Source of the DNA: Lutraria lutraria
Lineage: Eukaryota; Mollusca; Bivalvia; Venerida; Mactridae
Direction: 5' to 3'
Length of the DNA: 64,000 bases
Assembly (NCBI GenBank): GCA_964023205.1
Contig: OZ026844.1
Span: 33,589,326 to 33,653,325, forward strand
Shown here one piece after another: positions 1 through 14,068 of the stretch. Each line of letters starts with the position of its first letter. Position 1 is the stretch's first letter. The position numbers and the translations under genes were made by a program. The notes below the pieces were generated by a model, which was not told where the DNA came from, searched no databases, and saw only the letters and a program-made list of their open reading frames with translations.

Positions 1-3000
1 ACATGACCTTTTTTGACCTCAATCAGTCATTCAGGTAAGTATATTCAGTACAGGTGTTCAAACAAGAACAAGACAAGCAGAAGATACAATCATACATTGA
101 TATGAAACTGTATAATCAGTAAACATGGTCCCACCTATGTTCAGACAAAAGTACAAGGAGTTGAAAATGCTTAGAGTCACTGTAAAGAGTTAGCTTAAGA
201 TGTACTCTTCAGAACACAAATGATCACTACAAATATGTACTCAATATCTGCATGACTCAAACTGTTTCAAAGCCAAGAACCAATGCGTATATTGAAACTG
301 GTTCCATTCATAGAGCAATCAATTGCTATCCAATACATCCTTAACCACTTACATTTAATGGTTCAAGACATTGTTAATGTGTTATATTGAATACATGAAA
401 GTAACACCTGCTGGGAGTTTATATACATACAATCAAATTAATGCATACAGGTTTCAAAGTTCATTAAGAATCCATTAAATAACAAAAAACAAAATTGAAA
501 CCTGCTGGTTTCCCAACATTAATGTTCATTAAGTAATCTCAATCAACAGACCTTAGGAACCAGGTAACATACTTTATCATGCTTGCTGAATAATGGGGCA
601 CAGGACAAGCCCAGGTGTGCTCCAGTTGTCAGAATTGTGTATCATGGTGTGTGATACCATCAATGGAAAAATCACATTTATTTATAAAATATGTCAGTTT
701 CTGTGCCAAATTCAATAACAAACAGGTATGCCAATATTCAACAAATCCAGTCTTGGTTGATTGTTTGTTCGTGAGACTACAAAATATTGTGACCAAACTT
801 GTAAAAAGTCAACCAGAAACAACTAAGATAAGGCATTTAAGCAACAATTGTTCAGAAATAGTCCAGTATCTTTAACAGGATTAAATGAAGTTTCATTTGC
901 AACAAGGATTGCCAGCAGTGCAAAATATTTATAAAGCTATCAGCACTGATTATGGGAATCAATCAGCATTAATCACATGTGTTGTGATTGACTTAACTGA
1001 TATAAGAATTATGTACAGTAGAATATAGCAAAAAAAGCAATATACCATTAAATGATTAAGGTCATAGACAGCAACCACTACAATCATAATTAAGCAAAGC
1101 AATTACTTAAACGGCTTAACTGCAATTGCAACATGATGGCAACAATAACAGAAATTGTAAATAATTAAAACTTAAGTTATAAGGATGGCATTATTGCAGT
1201 TGTGATTAATGCTAATTCAGGTTTGTATCTAGTCAGGATAGATACATTTTGTATAAATTAAAATACCATCTTTTACAGGTCCTAATGTGAACCAATGACA
1301 TGGTATTTTTGGATGCTTAAAAGTAATTACTTCACATATTAGTATCGACTCCTTGGTGTGCAGAGACTCCCTGATGTGTAGACAGGTTAGGCAACATGTA
1401 TGACTGTGGGGATGGTTATTTGTTTCATATAGAAAGTAATTCTGATTAAAATAATTTCATGCTTAAGTACCAAATCCACTGTGACTCAACATTGCTATTT
1501 TTTCCATCAATTGAGATTGCTATCGTTGGAGTGTCTCCAAAAAGCTGTTTGCCTTACAGGTAATATTGAATAATTCATTCAGCAGACATATGTTCGGTAA
1601 TGAATAAAGAAATATCAAACATTAAATGATAAAACAAGACCTACCATCACTCCCTACTGCTTAATTCTCCCAAGGAAAAGCAAGTTAAATCACTGAATGA
1701 TTTTGGGAGAGTTTTAAGTAACACAATTAAATGATTAATAAGTAAACAAAAAGAGTAAATAAATGCAAAAGTGGCTCAATCAGATACAATGTATTAACAA
1801 AACATTGTTGCCAAAATTCACAGAACCAAAATAAGAACAAGATAACTGATAAAACATGATTACAAGATTTGGTATCACTAGATCTAACATCAGAACACAC
1901 AAAAAGTAGACAAAGGAAACAGAAAGAATTAAGGTCAATGACAGACAACAGCAACATCGCATCACACCTTCAATAATCATAAGGTCCACTCCATCAGAAA
2001 ATATTACGCAAGACATTCAAATGTATCTCAGTATATCATTTTAGCACATTCAAACTGAACATGGACTGTTTTGAAAATCAAAGGGAGTTCCACTGAGAGG
2101 ACTGGTGGTAGTCCATGGCCGAACTGGCCTGCAGTATTATGAGCTATCAACAAACACAAAACAAGAGAAGCGACACATTAAGATATCCTAGCAAACCAAG
2201 ACACACAGGGAAACTACTAGAACATGATTAATACTTGTACTTCAACAAGCATTTGCTTTTTCCATCAACCAAACAGCATGAGAATGGCTTTAATCCTGTC
2301 AATTTGCTCAAGGACCAATGGAGTATTATTTACCAAGTAAACACTTTTTTACATGTTTTTTCACTTTGAAATTACAGAAACCCAAAAGCCTTAATCCAGA
2401 GATCTTCCATGTATTCATTTTTCAGTGCAATTAAAGAACCTTCATGATGAAATTTGGAATTTGTTCAAAGAAAGGTAATGGGATCAACTGATAGCTTTAA
2501 GCAATAATTGTTTTTACTAATAAACCCCCTATGTTTAAAATAGAATGATCTGAATTCTGAATAACTCGCTTCAAAACCAAGGGAGAGCCAAGGTCTTTGA
2601 GCAACACAGAGAAGCAATATTTGAAACCACCCAGAATCTTTTGAAGTGACGGGAGTTACTTCAGGGCATCAGAAGCAATCAATTAATTAATGAGAGCTGG
2701 ACTGAAAATTTATTCATTCAATGTATTCATAGTCACATAAACAATTAAAAGTGATATGTATCTGGTAACCAGTAATACATGACTGATCTCTGGATACAGT
2801 AATCAAACTAAATAATTACATCTGTTAACATCCAATACAGGTCATGACATTGAATAAATAAACAGAAGTGTTAGACTGATTCAGCTTATATCTAAAATAC
2901 ACCGAACTGTCAACTTCTGAGAGAGTTTACCTCTTCTGGCAATATCTGTACTAGGTAGTCTGATACCAGGTCACAAAGCACAAAGCATTTGATAGCACTA

Positions 3001-5168
3001 GAAAGAGGAATCATGCAGTTTACAGGGAATCAGTCTACAAACATTGCGAAGGAAACTTGTAAAGTTGGAACGCTTGACAATAGTCTCAAACACTTTGCTC
3101 ATTTGTCTCGAAGAAAGCAAACAGATACATTAAAAGACCCAGATTTTACTAATTCAGATTTAAAGCCATACATTTAAATGGTCCAAAATTAAAGTTGATA
3201 CTTATTAAATGAGTTTAAATAAACCATTTATCAGCCTTTATTTCAGAACTTCAAAGTTTTGCTATCAACATTTTGTTTCTAAAAGTCTGGAAACATCACA
3301 TTTTGTTACAAGGCTTCTGATTGGACAATACTTAAAAAGGGGATAAAATGTATTGCATTCCAAGGCCATGCACCAAAGTATATTTTGTAACAACACACCC
3401 ATATTTCAAAGCTCTCTGCAAAAACCTTTAGCATTGTCGGATGAAATTATACAAAAGCCTCATAATTAGAAAGATTGCAGATCCCAGCAAGTAAGTAACA
3501 GAAAACATACCACTGCAATAATAATTACACAAAATGCTAATAGCATGCCAACCAACAAACCACAGAAATGCATCATTACTGCAATAATAAAGCGTACAAT
3601 ACACTTTGATATACACATAAAACTATGCAGTAGTACACATTTGAGTCAGATGAGTTACTACCAGAAAATGCTACTAAATAATTCCATTACACCCCCAGGC
3701 CTGCACAATGTGAACTTCCTTGTTTGTCTAAACCAAGCACAAAATTTTAATTGTGTCTTGGCCCAATAAATGAATTTCATATAAAATTCACTTCAAACAT
3801 TTATTGACATTCGGATAGTCTGGACATTTTGACAAAAATACCTTGCATTTATACTTAGGAGCACTACAGGATAGAACAGGTTTTCTTTATTGCAAATAAC
3901 TCAAGAGGGGATGACCCTGGAAGAACAAATATCTTTTGAGCAAATTCTGCAAGAGAAAATTCTTTAAAAGAAGGAAAATTCACATCTAAGACGTAATTCC
4001 AAGAACATTGCAATACAATAATATCCCATTAAGGTGTGGTTTGGGCATATCCTAACATATAATTACACCTGGCCTTATTTCCAGCAGGGCACCATACACT
4101 TTGATAAGCTGGAAATCCCCTCCTATCTATTTAATTACCACAATTAATATGAGATCATAAAAACATATGAGCTATTTCACACTAAAGCAAATTTCTTGTT
4201 GTTTTTATCTTTTATATATTTTATGGTATATATGAAGAACCTGCCACAGGCAAGAGTTAACTAAATATCTAAACAAAAGTTGCTACTAGAGCTAATAAAT
4301 ACATCTGCACACAAGAAACACCCAACTTTGTTGAGTTGTTATGTCTGACCTTGAGTGCACACTCATTACTGCCAGTTTTAATTATTTCAACCTACACAAG
4401 CAGCTGTAACATGGGATGTTATTTAACTCCACAAACTTCAGTCTTAATTAATATTCATGTTGAAATCTAGCTGTGCAATCACCTTGGCAGCAAGGTCACT
4501 GTGAGCACCTATCCTTGTTTTATATAACAAAACATAATCTGATAGGAGTATTTTTTTTTAATTCCATGTATTCGATTTTCCCACAATTTATCACATAGGT
4601 CATTTAGTTACAATCTTGGATTTAAAGATATTTCAGCCAAAGTTACTGTTTTGGTCATTTTGAGGGTCGTCAAAAGATCTCACAAATTATTTTCTTTGTT
4701 AATTTTTCGTAATTTCAAATGCATGGGTGGAAGTTAAGTGGGGATTTCTGTGGTCTGTGAGGTGTTGTTATTGCCTCTGATAAGTAATCACTAGCTCCAT
4801 ATGCATGCCTGTACACATCAATTAGGTTAACATTCATTTACTCCAAGAAGCATTGTAAAGGGGTACCCCTATAATTTCCTCCTTTACTATCTTTATGTGC
4901 CTCAGAAAAAAAAGAAATAGAGACGCCCAATTTGTAATTTGGTAAAATATATTACCAATGTAAATACAACATGCTTTTATAACTATCCTAGTTAGTATTA
5001 TTCTGAAGTCCTTAATAACTACAGCATATGCAATAAAAAAAAACTTAAAGCAAATTGAAAGAAACACTTTTCTGGTCTAGAAAAAAAAATTGCTGACTCA
5101 TCAAAAAAGAAAGAAATTCTCCTGGTTTTAAAATGTTTCACAGAATGTTAATCAAATTACCTGCTTCA

Positions 5169-5287
5169 TTATCTCAGCTCCACAAGTCACTCAAAGAAAC
5201 AATATAACAGGAACCAGCTAGGATGCATTATCTCAGCTCTACAAGTCACTCATCATAGAAACAATATAACAGAAACCAGTTAGGATG
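5169..5287. repeat. Two-copy tandem duplication, about 58 bp unit
   Basis: Two adjacent copies share the run attatctcagct, then acaagtcactca, gaaacaatataacag and taggatg. The second copy carries a short insertion (catcat). It is a simple local duplication in noncoding DNA. Confidence 0.8.
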
Positions 5288-6353
5288 AATTCCATACGTA
5301 ACAGCAAACTTTTACTTAATTACCAAAGACCAAAGTTTCTTGACATACAACATCCATTTTGCCAAGAGTTAATATGAAATCCATTACTGTGAGTTATTCT
5401 TGATCCATCTTTAAAACATTTTGCTATTTCTGAATGATTTTAACACATGGTTTCAAGGTTATAAGAGTCATCAGAAAGTTTGGAAACCAGTCTAAGATAG
5501 TAGCTTTCTCATTGGTCAATTTTTAAACCGAGAACCTAATCAACCAATCAAAATCTTAATTTCAATGACTGGTTCAGAATAACAGATTTATAACCTCAGA
5601 CCATGCATGCTTTGTCGAATCCTTGAGACATACCATTCACTGTTATGCAATGCATTTTTTACTATGTTCAGATGGTATGGGAAGAAATCTAGGATCACCA
5701 AAGGTTTTGTCTGGAATCTGACAGAGCAATTTAAACCATGTTTAACATAGTTTTCCATGGGGTTTCCCTTAAGAGCATGAAATAATTCATTTTTATGAAC
5801 TTAGATTTATAAGATACCATTGTAACGTTTAACTAATTCTTCTATAAGCTTAGAACTGCAAAGATTTCAAAAAGCATAAATGTCACAATGTTGCAATCCG
5901 ATTAATCAATCTGACTAAAGTATTCGATCTTCCTTACGGCAAGATCTGATGACAGCCTATACCAGTTTCTATTTTCAAAAGTCGGAATTTCCATGATCAC
6001 TATTAATATCTATTTATAATTCAGCCAATCGTATAACTCGTTTCATCGGTACTTTGGCCGAATGAACTTTCTACCTGACGATGTTATTTAAACGTTAGTA
6101 AACATTAAATTACGTGTAACATATTTGTCTGCAACCACTTTTTGATTTTTTTAGTAATCCTGATCGATTCGGCCATAGTAATATAGAAAATTTAATAAAC
6201 ACGCATGTCACATGGGCGCTATCATTACATTTAGTTGCGTAAGAATAGGTGTTCGTGATATCTACAAGTCAAATATTGTGTTTTACTGCGGTTAAAAATA
6301 GAATCAGATCACTTTCAGAATTATGAAAGTAAGGCGCTGATTGGCTAGTGGAA

Positions 6354-6374
6354 AAGGTCACCTGAGGTGACCTT
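6354..6374. promoter_or_regulatory. 21-bp palindrome built from AGGTCA-like half-sites
   Basis: Ten-base arms AAGGTCACCT and AGGTGACCTT flank a single central G as a perfect inverted repeat. The arms contain AGGTCA/TGACCT nuclear-receptor half-sites and CACCTG E-box cores. It lies in a CpG-richer patch (about 5.9-6.45 kb) that also has an inverted CCAAT core (attgg) just upstream. A regulatory role is inference; no transcription start is demonstrated. Confidence 0.35.
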
Positions 6375-7378
6375 CTATAGGTCGTCTTCAGATCCTCATA
6401 GCGTAGCGGGTTTGAGGATATGATTTTAATCAGATTGTCCGATTAATATGAATTCTAGAAGATTTAAACATGGGACATCTTGAAAATATCCTGCAAAAGC
6501 TATTACTTATTCAAAGAATCAACAAGTAAATTAGTTTACATGTCATAGCCAGGAACTGCTTAATTATAACCAGGAATCCACAGGACATGATACATAAGGC
6601 AGCCGTATGACAAGTTTTCATATTTACACACTTGGAAGAATCAAACACTAGCAGTTGTATCCTCCTGAATTATCAATTGAACACAAAGGGAAGCAAGAGT
6701 CTAAAGTGGAGAACAAATAAAATGCTGGATAAAGATCCTACCCTCTTTAAATGAGGCCCTGTTAATATAAAACAATGTGTATCAAAGCAAATTGTAAATA
6801 GACCAAGCTCTGAAGTCCCAAATTTGAATACCGGCGCCAAAAAATATCAATTTCGACCAATTGCAAGGCTGCATTCTTAGATTGATGCCAAAATATAGGT
6901 TTAAAACTTTATGCTGCATACTGGTGACATCTAGCAAAATTGATACTATAAACAACAAATAAAGCACAAGCAACAACAACAATGTCATAGCTATATTCAA
7001 AATGTGTAGACAAATAAATTACAAAATTGTCTACTGTGTAAAAATAATGGCCCGTGCAAAATTAACAACAAGGATATATATATACTACAGTAAGAAACTA
7101 AAATTTCACTTTTTGCAATTAATGTGTCGAAACTCACTTCCAATAGTTGTTTTATGAATGTGATATCAAATTTAATGTTCAACCACGCAGACATACCTGG
7201 CATAAAGTACTGTTTTAGTCCAGAAATTTTGAGAAATTTGGAATAAAATGAAGAAGAAAATATCTCAGCCTGTGATAAAATCAAACATGTCCTAAAAATT
7301 AATTAAGGTACACACAGATTTCGTGTCACTTACAGATAAATGTTTCACTAGATCAAATGCAATTAACCTACTTCTAGG

Positions 7379-7441
7379 TATAATGACCAATTATCGATGT
7401 TGACATGACATATTTATCGATGATATGATAATTGGTTATAA
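7379..7441. repeat. Short imperfect inverted repeat (hairpin)
   Basis: The arm taatgaccaattatc is mirrored by gataattggttata after about 30 nt. It could be a miniature inverted-repeat remnant. No coding content is seen. Confidence 0.5.
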
Positions 7442-7475
7442 TTCAATGATAACAGAACATGGTAATGCGATTATC

Positions 7476-7587
7476 AAGATACATAAAATCAAACCCCTAG
7501 CTGTGCCCCTACTAAGATATATAAAATCGAACCCCTAGCTGTGCCCCTACTAAGATACATAAAATTGGACCGCTGTGCCCCTATTAG
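7476..7587. repeat. Three-copy 38-bp tandem repeat
   Basis: Units begin aagatacataaaat and end gctgtgcccctact. The first two are full length, starting at 7476 and 7514. The third, from 7552, is slightly shortened. Confidence 0.85.
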
Positions 7588-7704
7588 TATTATTATAATG
7601 TATAACATTCCCTATCACTGACTGACAAAAGTTACATCAGGTTTGTTTATAGAATATGCAGCCAATTAAGGTCCAGCCATTAAGACATTAATTAAATAAG
7701 GAGT

Positions 7705-7720
7705 GGGGGGGGGGGGGGGG
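7705..7720. repeat. Poly-G tract (16 G)
   Basis: An uninterrupted run of 16 G on the plus strand, which may form G-rich structures and is prone to length error in assembly. Confidence 0.9.
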
Positions 7721-9435
7721 CAAGGCTCAGTTACAAGGCACTGTGATAATAATTTTGAACTGGCTGATGGCCCCTCCAGTATAAGTCAATCAAAATGTTA
7801 CTTGATACTAAAGCATCAAATGACCCCTTCATGAGGGAATAAGGGGCCTTTTTGCATAAATGAGAATCCAGCTATAATATATAGAAGTAAATGAAAAGAC
7901 CTTCAAGGGAATGTCACAAATGATATGGTTTAATGTGAAAAATGGACAACCATAATAATGTATAGTAAGAAATTTAATTATCTGTCAAGTAAAGTTATTT
8001 CATAGTAGACTGTCTACTAGACACATAAACAATTTCATTGTGTATGTATGAAGAAATAAAACAACATTAATATCATATAACAAAATATAATTAAAAAGGT
8101 TCTCTGATTACAAGTGAAAATGCACTTGAGCTTAACTTCCAGACAAATGGGGTTCAGATTTTCCCCCTTGATAGTTGTAAGATAATGCCGACATTCACAA
8201 AATATACCTACATCAGTTTGCAAACTCAGCATAGACATTATCCAAACAATTGACTTGTACATGTAAATACTACACATGTTTACAGGCTGAGAAAAAGCCT
8301 AGAACAGGCAAGATACCGTGACATCAGACATAGCACAAAAACTTGACACCAAACAAGTCATAACATTAACAGCCATAGCAGAACAGCTGTTATAAACAAA
8401 GGAAGGCTATTAGTGAATGAGATCTATGTTTTCATGTCCTTCCTTGACATTCAGCTTCCACAATTCAACCATACCCTCTAAATAAGACTGGTTCTTCACA
8501 AATGAAGACAAAATACAAACTTAAACCTACAAACTACCATTCCTGCAAATTTGATAAATATGTGTTACCAAAAATACATAATAAAAGTGCTAAAAGAATC
8601 AAAATAATAATTCAACATGAAAACTGTCAGCCACTGACTGACGAAAGGATTCAAACATGCAAACTTTAATGTCTTACATCAGCATTTTCAAGATGCTTGT
8701 AAATTTCAGTTCCTTTTTAATAAACTACCCTGAAGTTTGATAAGCAGTCTAAATAGGCAAGACAGTCTAAAGTTTGACAGAAAGACTTGATTTTGTGTTC
8801 CTCACTTAGATAAGACAAAGCGGACGATGAAACATACATATTTCTATACAAAAGCCTCAAGCTTTTATCTATATACCTTAAATACAAACATACTACAGCC
8901 AGGTTCTCCAACAAATAATCGCATCTGGGACTAATTATCACACATAAGCTTCTAGCTTCATCTTCTAGTCTTATTAACAAAGACTGTCTTAATCTATCCC
9001 CTATTATAGACCAGCTCCTAGGTCATACTAGTGTTTACGTTAAAATTAACATCAGTATAGTCTAGAGTAACAATGAATTAAGCACTCATCATGGTTTGCT
9101 TAGTGAGTATTTTGTACAACTTAATTAACATTTCTTACGATGTTCTGATGTTTTGGGAGGTAGGTGGGTTTATACAAGACTAATAAAACAAGTGTATTAA
9201 GGGGTTCGCCGCCCTAAACTATGAAGGAAATTGTTTGAGTCTCATCAGGGGTCCCTAATACTAATTTTCTTCATGATACGTCTAGGAAGCATTAATGTGC
9301 AATTAATAATAAACACAGCTTGCATACTGCAGGATTGACGATGAAATACCCCACCCACTTTTCAATCCATGATTCCTGACAAACTAATGAATTAACAGAT
9401 ATCACATAAACATCATGGCAGAAATCATCATCCAT

Positions 9436-10683
9436 TTAGTACCAGGGCACATGTATAAGATCATGAACACAGTTTTTCCTAAAATTATTTGTAAAATAGA
9501 AAACCCCGCACTCACCATTTGTATTGTCATTTTGACATGAAAGACATACTCCGTTGTCAGGGTAACAAAGTTCCGAACTACTAGACTCCTTTGAACACGA
9601 GCAAGAATCACTTAAATTATCTAATAAATTATTCCCACTGTCACTATCACAGGTTGCTGTCAAATCAGATTTTCCGGTTCCAGTGTCCGAACCGGACGTT
9701 ATATTTCCGGAGCTACTACAACTTCGTAGTTTATTATATATATAATCCCACTCACCACCCTGATTCCATAATTTTGGCAAACTTAATTTATTTTCAACAG
9801 GTAGATTAGTTTTATTATTTGAATTTGAGCCTTTTTGTTCATCAGTATCACAGAATGCTCGTAAATCTTCGATCAAATCACAGACCGAGTTCCGATGCCA
9901 CTTATTTTCCATCATTTTTGAACGACGTTTAAATTGAAATTTTCCAAACTCCTCTTCAAACATTTTAAAATCATCGTCGTTGCTAAAGAAATCTCCAAAT
10001 ATATCGTCAACTTTAACATCATCATTAAACACTTCATTTTCACTATCGCTAGAATCAGACTTTCCGTCATCTGACTGATGAGGAGACCATCGATATTTGT
10101 CCAGACTAGAATTACTGGCGTAGCGACGTTTATTTTTCACTGTTTCAAACACTCGATCAAACTCCTGAAAATGCTCATCATTTTGAAAGAACTCCATCAT
10201 GGGAAGTTTATCTAATTCCAAACCTAAAATATTTCCAATTTCTTTAAACCTTGCAGTATTAGGGAGCTCTTCTTCAGATTCTGAATCTGAATCGAGTTCT
10301 TTATACAAAAACTTTTCTTCTTCCAATGTTTTTACTAAGCATGAATTAGCATCATTTGTTTCTGCAGACAGTTCATTGTCAGAAAAATCAATAACAGAAT
10401 TAACTTTTGATCGTTCTTTCGAAACTTTTCTTCGATCGTCTTTCCAACGACTACGTAATTGGTGAAAATGTATTAAATCGTGTTTAAAATCCTCATAATC
10501 GTCTTCATCCACGAAAACATGCGTGAAATGTTTGTAGTTAGTGGAATCGGACAGCTCATCAAATGGAACATTGAATATATCCTCTTTAAAGAATTTCAAA
10601 TTCCGAGATCCTAGATCAAACTTTTGATTTTCTTGATTTTCAGTGTTAAAATATTCCTTACATCCAGCATATCTTTGTTCCAT
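9436..10683 (-). CDS. Unrecognised acidic protein, 415 codons, with three internal repeats; possible alternative first exon of the RASSF gene
   Basis: This is by far the longest open frame in the window. The ATG is at 10683. The product is rich in Asp, Glu and Ser and has no signal peptide or membrane segment that I can see. Three copies of an internal unit occur at about residues 57-85, 165-190 and 231-262. The shared pattern is an acidic pair followed by F-x-x-F or a similar aromatic spacing, then a basic cluster (RRK, KRR, KRR). Ser-rich acidic stretches at about 130-140, 204-216 and 320-370 look like casein-kinase-type substrates. A consensus donor (AATG|GTGAGT) lies inside the frame, so the real coding exon may stop at 9516 after residue 389 plus one base. 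The last roughly 26 codons would then be intron. That phase matches the RASSF exon at 26312. I do not recognise the family, and function is unknown. Confidence 0.7.
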   Translation of the reverse strand: MEQRYAGCKEYFNTENQENQKFDLGSRNLKFFKEDIFNVPFDELSDSTNYKHFTHVFVDEDDYEDFKHDLIHFHQLRSRWKDDRRKVSKERSKVNSVIDFSDNELSAETNDANSCLVKTLEEEKFLYKELDSDSESEEELPNTARFKEIGNILGLELDKLPMMEFFQNDEHFQEFDRVFETVKNKRRYASNSSLDKYRWSPHQSDDGKSDSSDSENEVFNDDVKVDDIFGDFFSNDDDFKMFEEEFGKFQFKRRSKMMENKWHRNSVCDLIEDLRAFCDTDEQKGSNSNNKTNLPVENKLSLPKLWNQGGEWDYIYNKLRSCSSSGNITSGSDTGTGKSDLTATCDSDSGNNLLDNLSDSCSCSKESSSSELCYPDNGVCLSCQNDNTNGECGVFYFTNNFRKNCVHDLIHVPWY

Positions 10684-13600
10684 TTCAAACTAGTCACCAT
10701 GTCTTCAGGCATAATTCAAAAGAAATGTTATAAAGAAGAAAAAGCAGCCTGCAGATACTGATGAAAAACTCACAGTGTAATCACAGGTAAAAATACAGAA
10801 TTCATCTGAACCAGTCTGCCAATGATTAGACACAGTCTATCTATCTAGTCTGTTTCAGCAGAAGACTGAAAATCGTGTTACTAAAAATAGATACATGATG
10901 TGTTTGGAAAAGAGAGAAAGATACCTCGGTTAAATTTAGTGCATTTGTAGTTAATATTTCCATTCATTGATAAAATTTCAGACTTGTGGATGGGTAACTG
11001 GTAACTTTCATAACACTCAAAGTATCTCAATTTATCGCATGTATACCCTAAGGCATAATATTTATATCAACCATGCATTCTTTTAATTTGAATATACAAT
11101 TATACACAGATAATCATCCGTCATGAATAATTTATGTAAATGACATTGCAGCTAAGGACAAACTGACTTAAATGAATTAACGGGACATGTACACTGTCAC
11201 GTAGAAAACATTCTGCAACTATAGATGTCAAAAATAAAGCAATTACAAATGACCCTGAATTGGTTGTAAACCAACAGACTGACATTGTGTGGTTAACGAT
11301 TTCTGATATTTGATTAAAACCTGAGAAAGGTTAATATTAATTGATACAGTAGGCTTTAATTACAGGATGTAGGTATCAGTAAATACATGTGAAATATTAA
11401 AGAAGTGACCGAATTTATAAAACATCCTAAATAAAGAATTATCTTAAGTTAAAGTATGCGACAGCATTTTTACTTAAACATTAACAATGTTCCTAAAAAA
11501 ATTCTTAGCCATGTACCATATATCATATGGTAAATAATAACTGAAAAATTGTTGAAAAACAATGTTAAACCCACTAAATTTTCTTTTTTTGTAAGTCCAA
11601 TTTACAAAACATCCAATTTTTTGTGAGATTTCAATTCAACTTAAGATTATCTACAGTGCTATTTAAAGCAATTTACTTTATTCAGTTGACAAAGAAAAAC
11701 AATTAAACACATTTATAATAAAGATTTAACCCAAGAAAAAACTTTGTACAGATAATTATTACTGAAGAATTGATTTACTAATACCTTAAGTATCCTGGTT
11801 AACCACTGCTTTCAATACCACAAAAATAGCAGTGAAAACTGACAACTTAAAATAGATTTTATGATTAAGGCATTTTCTTTTAATCGATATTTTGATCAAT
11901 GAGTTTGAAAATGTAAGTTAGCTATGTAAACTGTTACTTAGTATGTTAAATCATAGACAATCAAAAACACTAAAATTTAATAATAAATAAGCACAAAAAA
12001 CTTTCTCCAACAAACCCTTACTACATCTGTTTTACACTAAGAACAATAAATTATTATTAATATTGATTTTTTTATTATTTCTCCTTATTTTTTCATATCA
12101 CGTCATATCAAATTAATAGCAGAAGCTACGAAAAACATTACACAGCATAATTTTTCAACAAAGCTTTTTTTAGAACACAACCAAAATTACCATCACAAAA
12201 TTAAACCATTAAACACATATTTTATTTCCATTTGTTTTCTCAAAGAACAATTTTTCCACATAATGCATAACAAATCAATGTCAAAACCAAAATGCATGCA
12301 TTCCAAAATGTCAAGGTCACTCAAATAGAACCAATCAATATTTACTTCAAATAATAGCATAATCTTTTGTTTACAAGAATTGAGAAGGAACAATCTGCCT
12401 ACCCCCTACCAGAGGTCTATAGACTGGGTTATAAAATCTGTGTTTATTCAACATGTGTGTTAAATCAGTGCAAACAAAAAATAGAATACCAGTCTATGAC
12501 AGGTTCATATTTAAAACAAACTTACCGTAAGAACCAGATAAGGCCAATGTTAAAAAAAAAAGTGGTAACTCAGACCTGGTTACCTTAATTATTTTGTTTC
12601 AAATTCAAGTTGTTTTTACAATACAAGATAGAAAACAGGTGAATTTTAAGGGGTTTTTATCTTTAAGGGTTGTTCAGGAAGTAAAATTATTTTTCATCAA
12701 TTTTTTTCTTTTCCTCCCTTTAACTTCCTTTTATTTTGATAGCAAAATCCTGCATATAAGATAGTGTGTGACTTTGGATCGGACCATCAGACCAGACTGT
12801 CGGAAACTAACATTATTTAAGGTTGACCTTAGAACAGAATTTCTGATGACATAACACTTGATCAGCTTATTTGTGTTATCGGCACAAACAGACAACCAAT
12901 GATAAACTATGACAAACAAAAATTTCTAATTCATTTCACCAAATTTAAACAATTGCATAACTGACTTTTGTTGATCTTTAATGTTTGTTTTCAGAATTAT
13001 ACAATTTTTAACCACTTTCTTTTAACATACATACACTTATCATACCAAATACTACACTTTATTTATTAAGCCAAAAAGGCCATATCCTGCTATTTTAATA
13101 AAGTAATTCTATATTCTTTATGATATATGGAACTTACTTATATCCCTTTTAAACCATAACATCCCCGCTGTGAGCTAAGTAAAAATGGGGCCATAACTCC
13201 TGTGAAATTGTTTGGAAAATGTTTCGGAAATCCAAGATGGCCTGTATTTTATCATTACCCGTATTTACATACCAAACACCATAATTCTGAATGATCATCT
13301 TTCACAATCTAAATTCACTGTTGACATCAACTATGAAATATATTTAAACTAACTTCTGACATTTCAAAAGTAGCAGCAACAATTTTAAAATTTATAAAGG
13401 AATCTATTACAAACTATTTTTGACAGTAACTGTTGATAAATAAAATAATGTATCTTTAACTTGTATTATATACATGGATTAAATATTCAAATATTCATAC
13501 CTTGAGCATATTATAAATGGTAATGTCAAAAAAACATTTATTAAGTAATTTTAAACACATACCTAACTATGTGACATTCTAGATTTACCTAATACGTCAA

Positions 13601-13900
13601 AAAACATGAGTCACATATTAAGATTGTCTAATGATATAAATGTCTTTATATGAAAGACTTCCTCTAACTGCAAGAGTTTTTTGTCCTTATTCAAATGAGC
13701 ATCCAAATTTTCTTTAAATTTGAAGTCAGGTACCTAGTCACAAACTTATAAGTTGAGGAGTAAAAGTTGTGGCCTTAAATCAATATAATCTCCATTAAGA
13801 CAAAAAGAAAATGCTGACAAAAATGTGAATGTATACTTTAGCCTTCATATTCTAGATTATTTTATGTTTCTTATTTTCAATTCAATTAATTTACTGCATA

Positions 13901-14068
13901 CAGTCAAACCTGTGAACAAAGGCCACCCTTGTGAAAGACATACGACCTTTATTGACAGGTGGCCTTTATTCTGGGGTCATTTTGTTTTAAATGACAGTTT
14001 TAAAAAGAATGACATTTTATCTTAGGCTGTCCTTTATTCAGAGGTGACTGTCAATACAGGTATGATTG
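13901..14068 (+). mobile_element. MITE, family A (termini CAGTCAAACCTGTG), TA-flanked
   Basis: The element starts with TA then CAGTCAAACCTGTGAACAAA and ends with an imperfect inverted copy (ACAGGTATGATTG) followed by TA. It is about 168 bp and noncoding. The interior has paired inverted segments around ggcctttattc. Related copies occur at 30339, 39279, 50261 and 56030, with degraded ones at 17040, 18001, 38150 and 57190. TA target duplication and CAGT-type ends fit the Tc1/mariner superfamily. Confidence 0.75.

Larger units (their letters stand above)
1..9435. other. Noncoding stretch, probably RASSF-gene intron or intergenic
   Basis: I see no convincing coding exon on either strand. The open frames here are short, low-complexity and lack homology or good splice context. 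The DNA is AT-rich with small tandem repeats, hairpins and one G run, listed separately. About 5.9-6.45 kb has visibly more CpG than its surroundings. Because the RASSF exon at 26.3 kb lacks its downstream exons, this stretch is most easily read as a long intron of that gene. An unrelated short exon could be hidden here. Confidence 0.5.

Noticed and set aside
1..9400. Search for the second half of the RASSF C1 domain and RA/SARAH exons on the minus strand
   Set aside because: No segment with the expected Cys/His spacing next to a splice acceptor was recognised by eye. Absence here is not proof.
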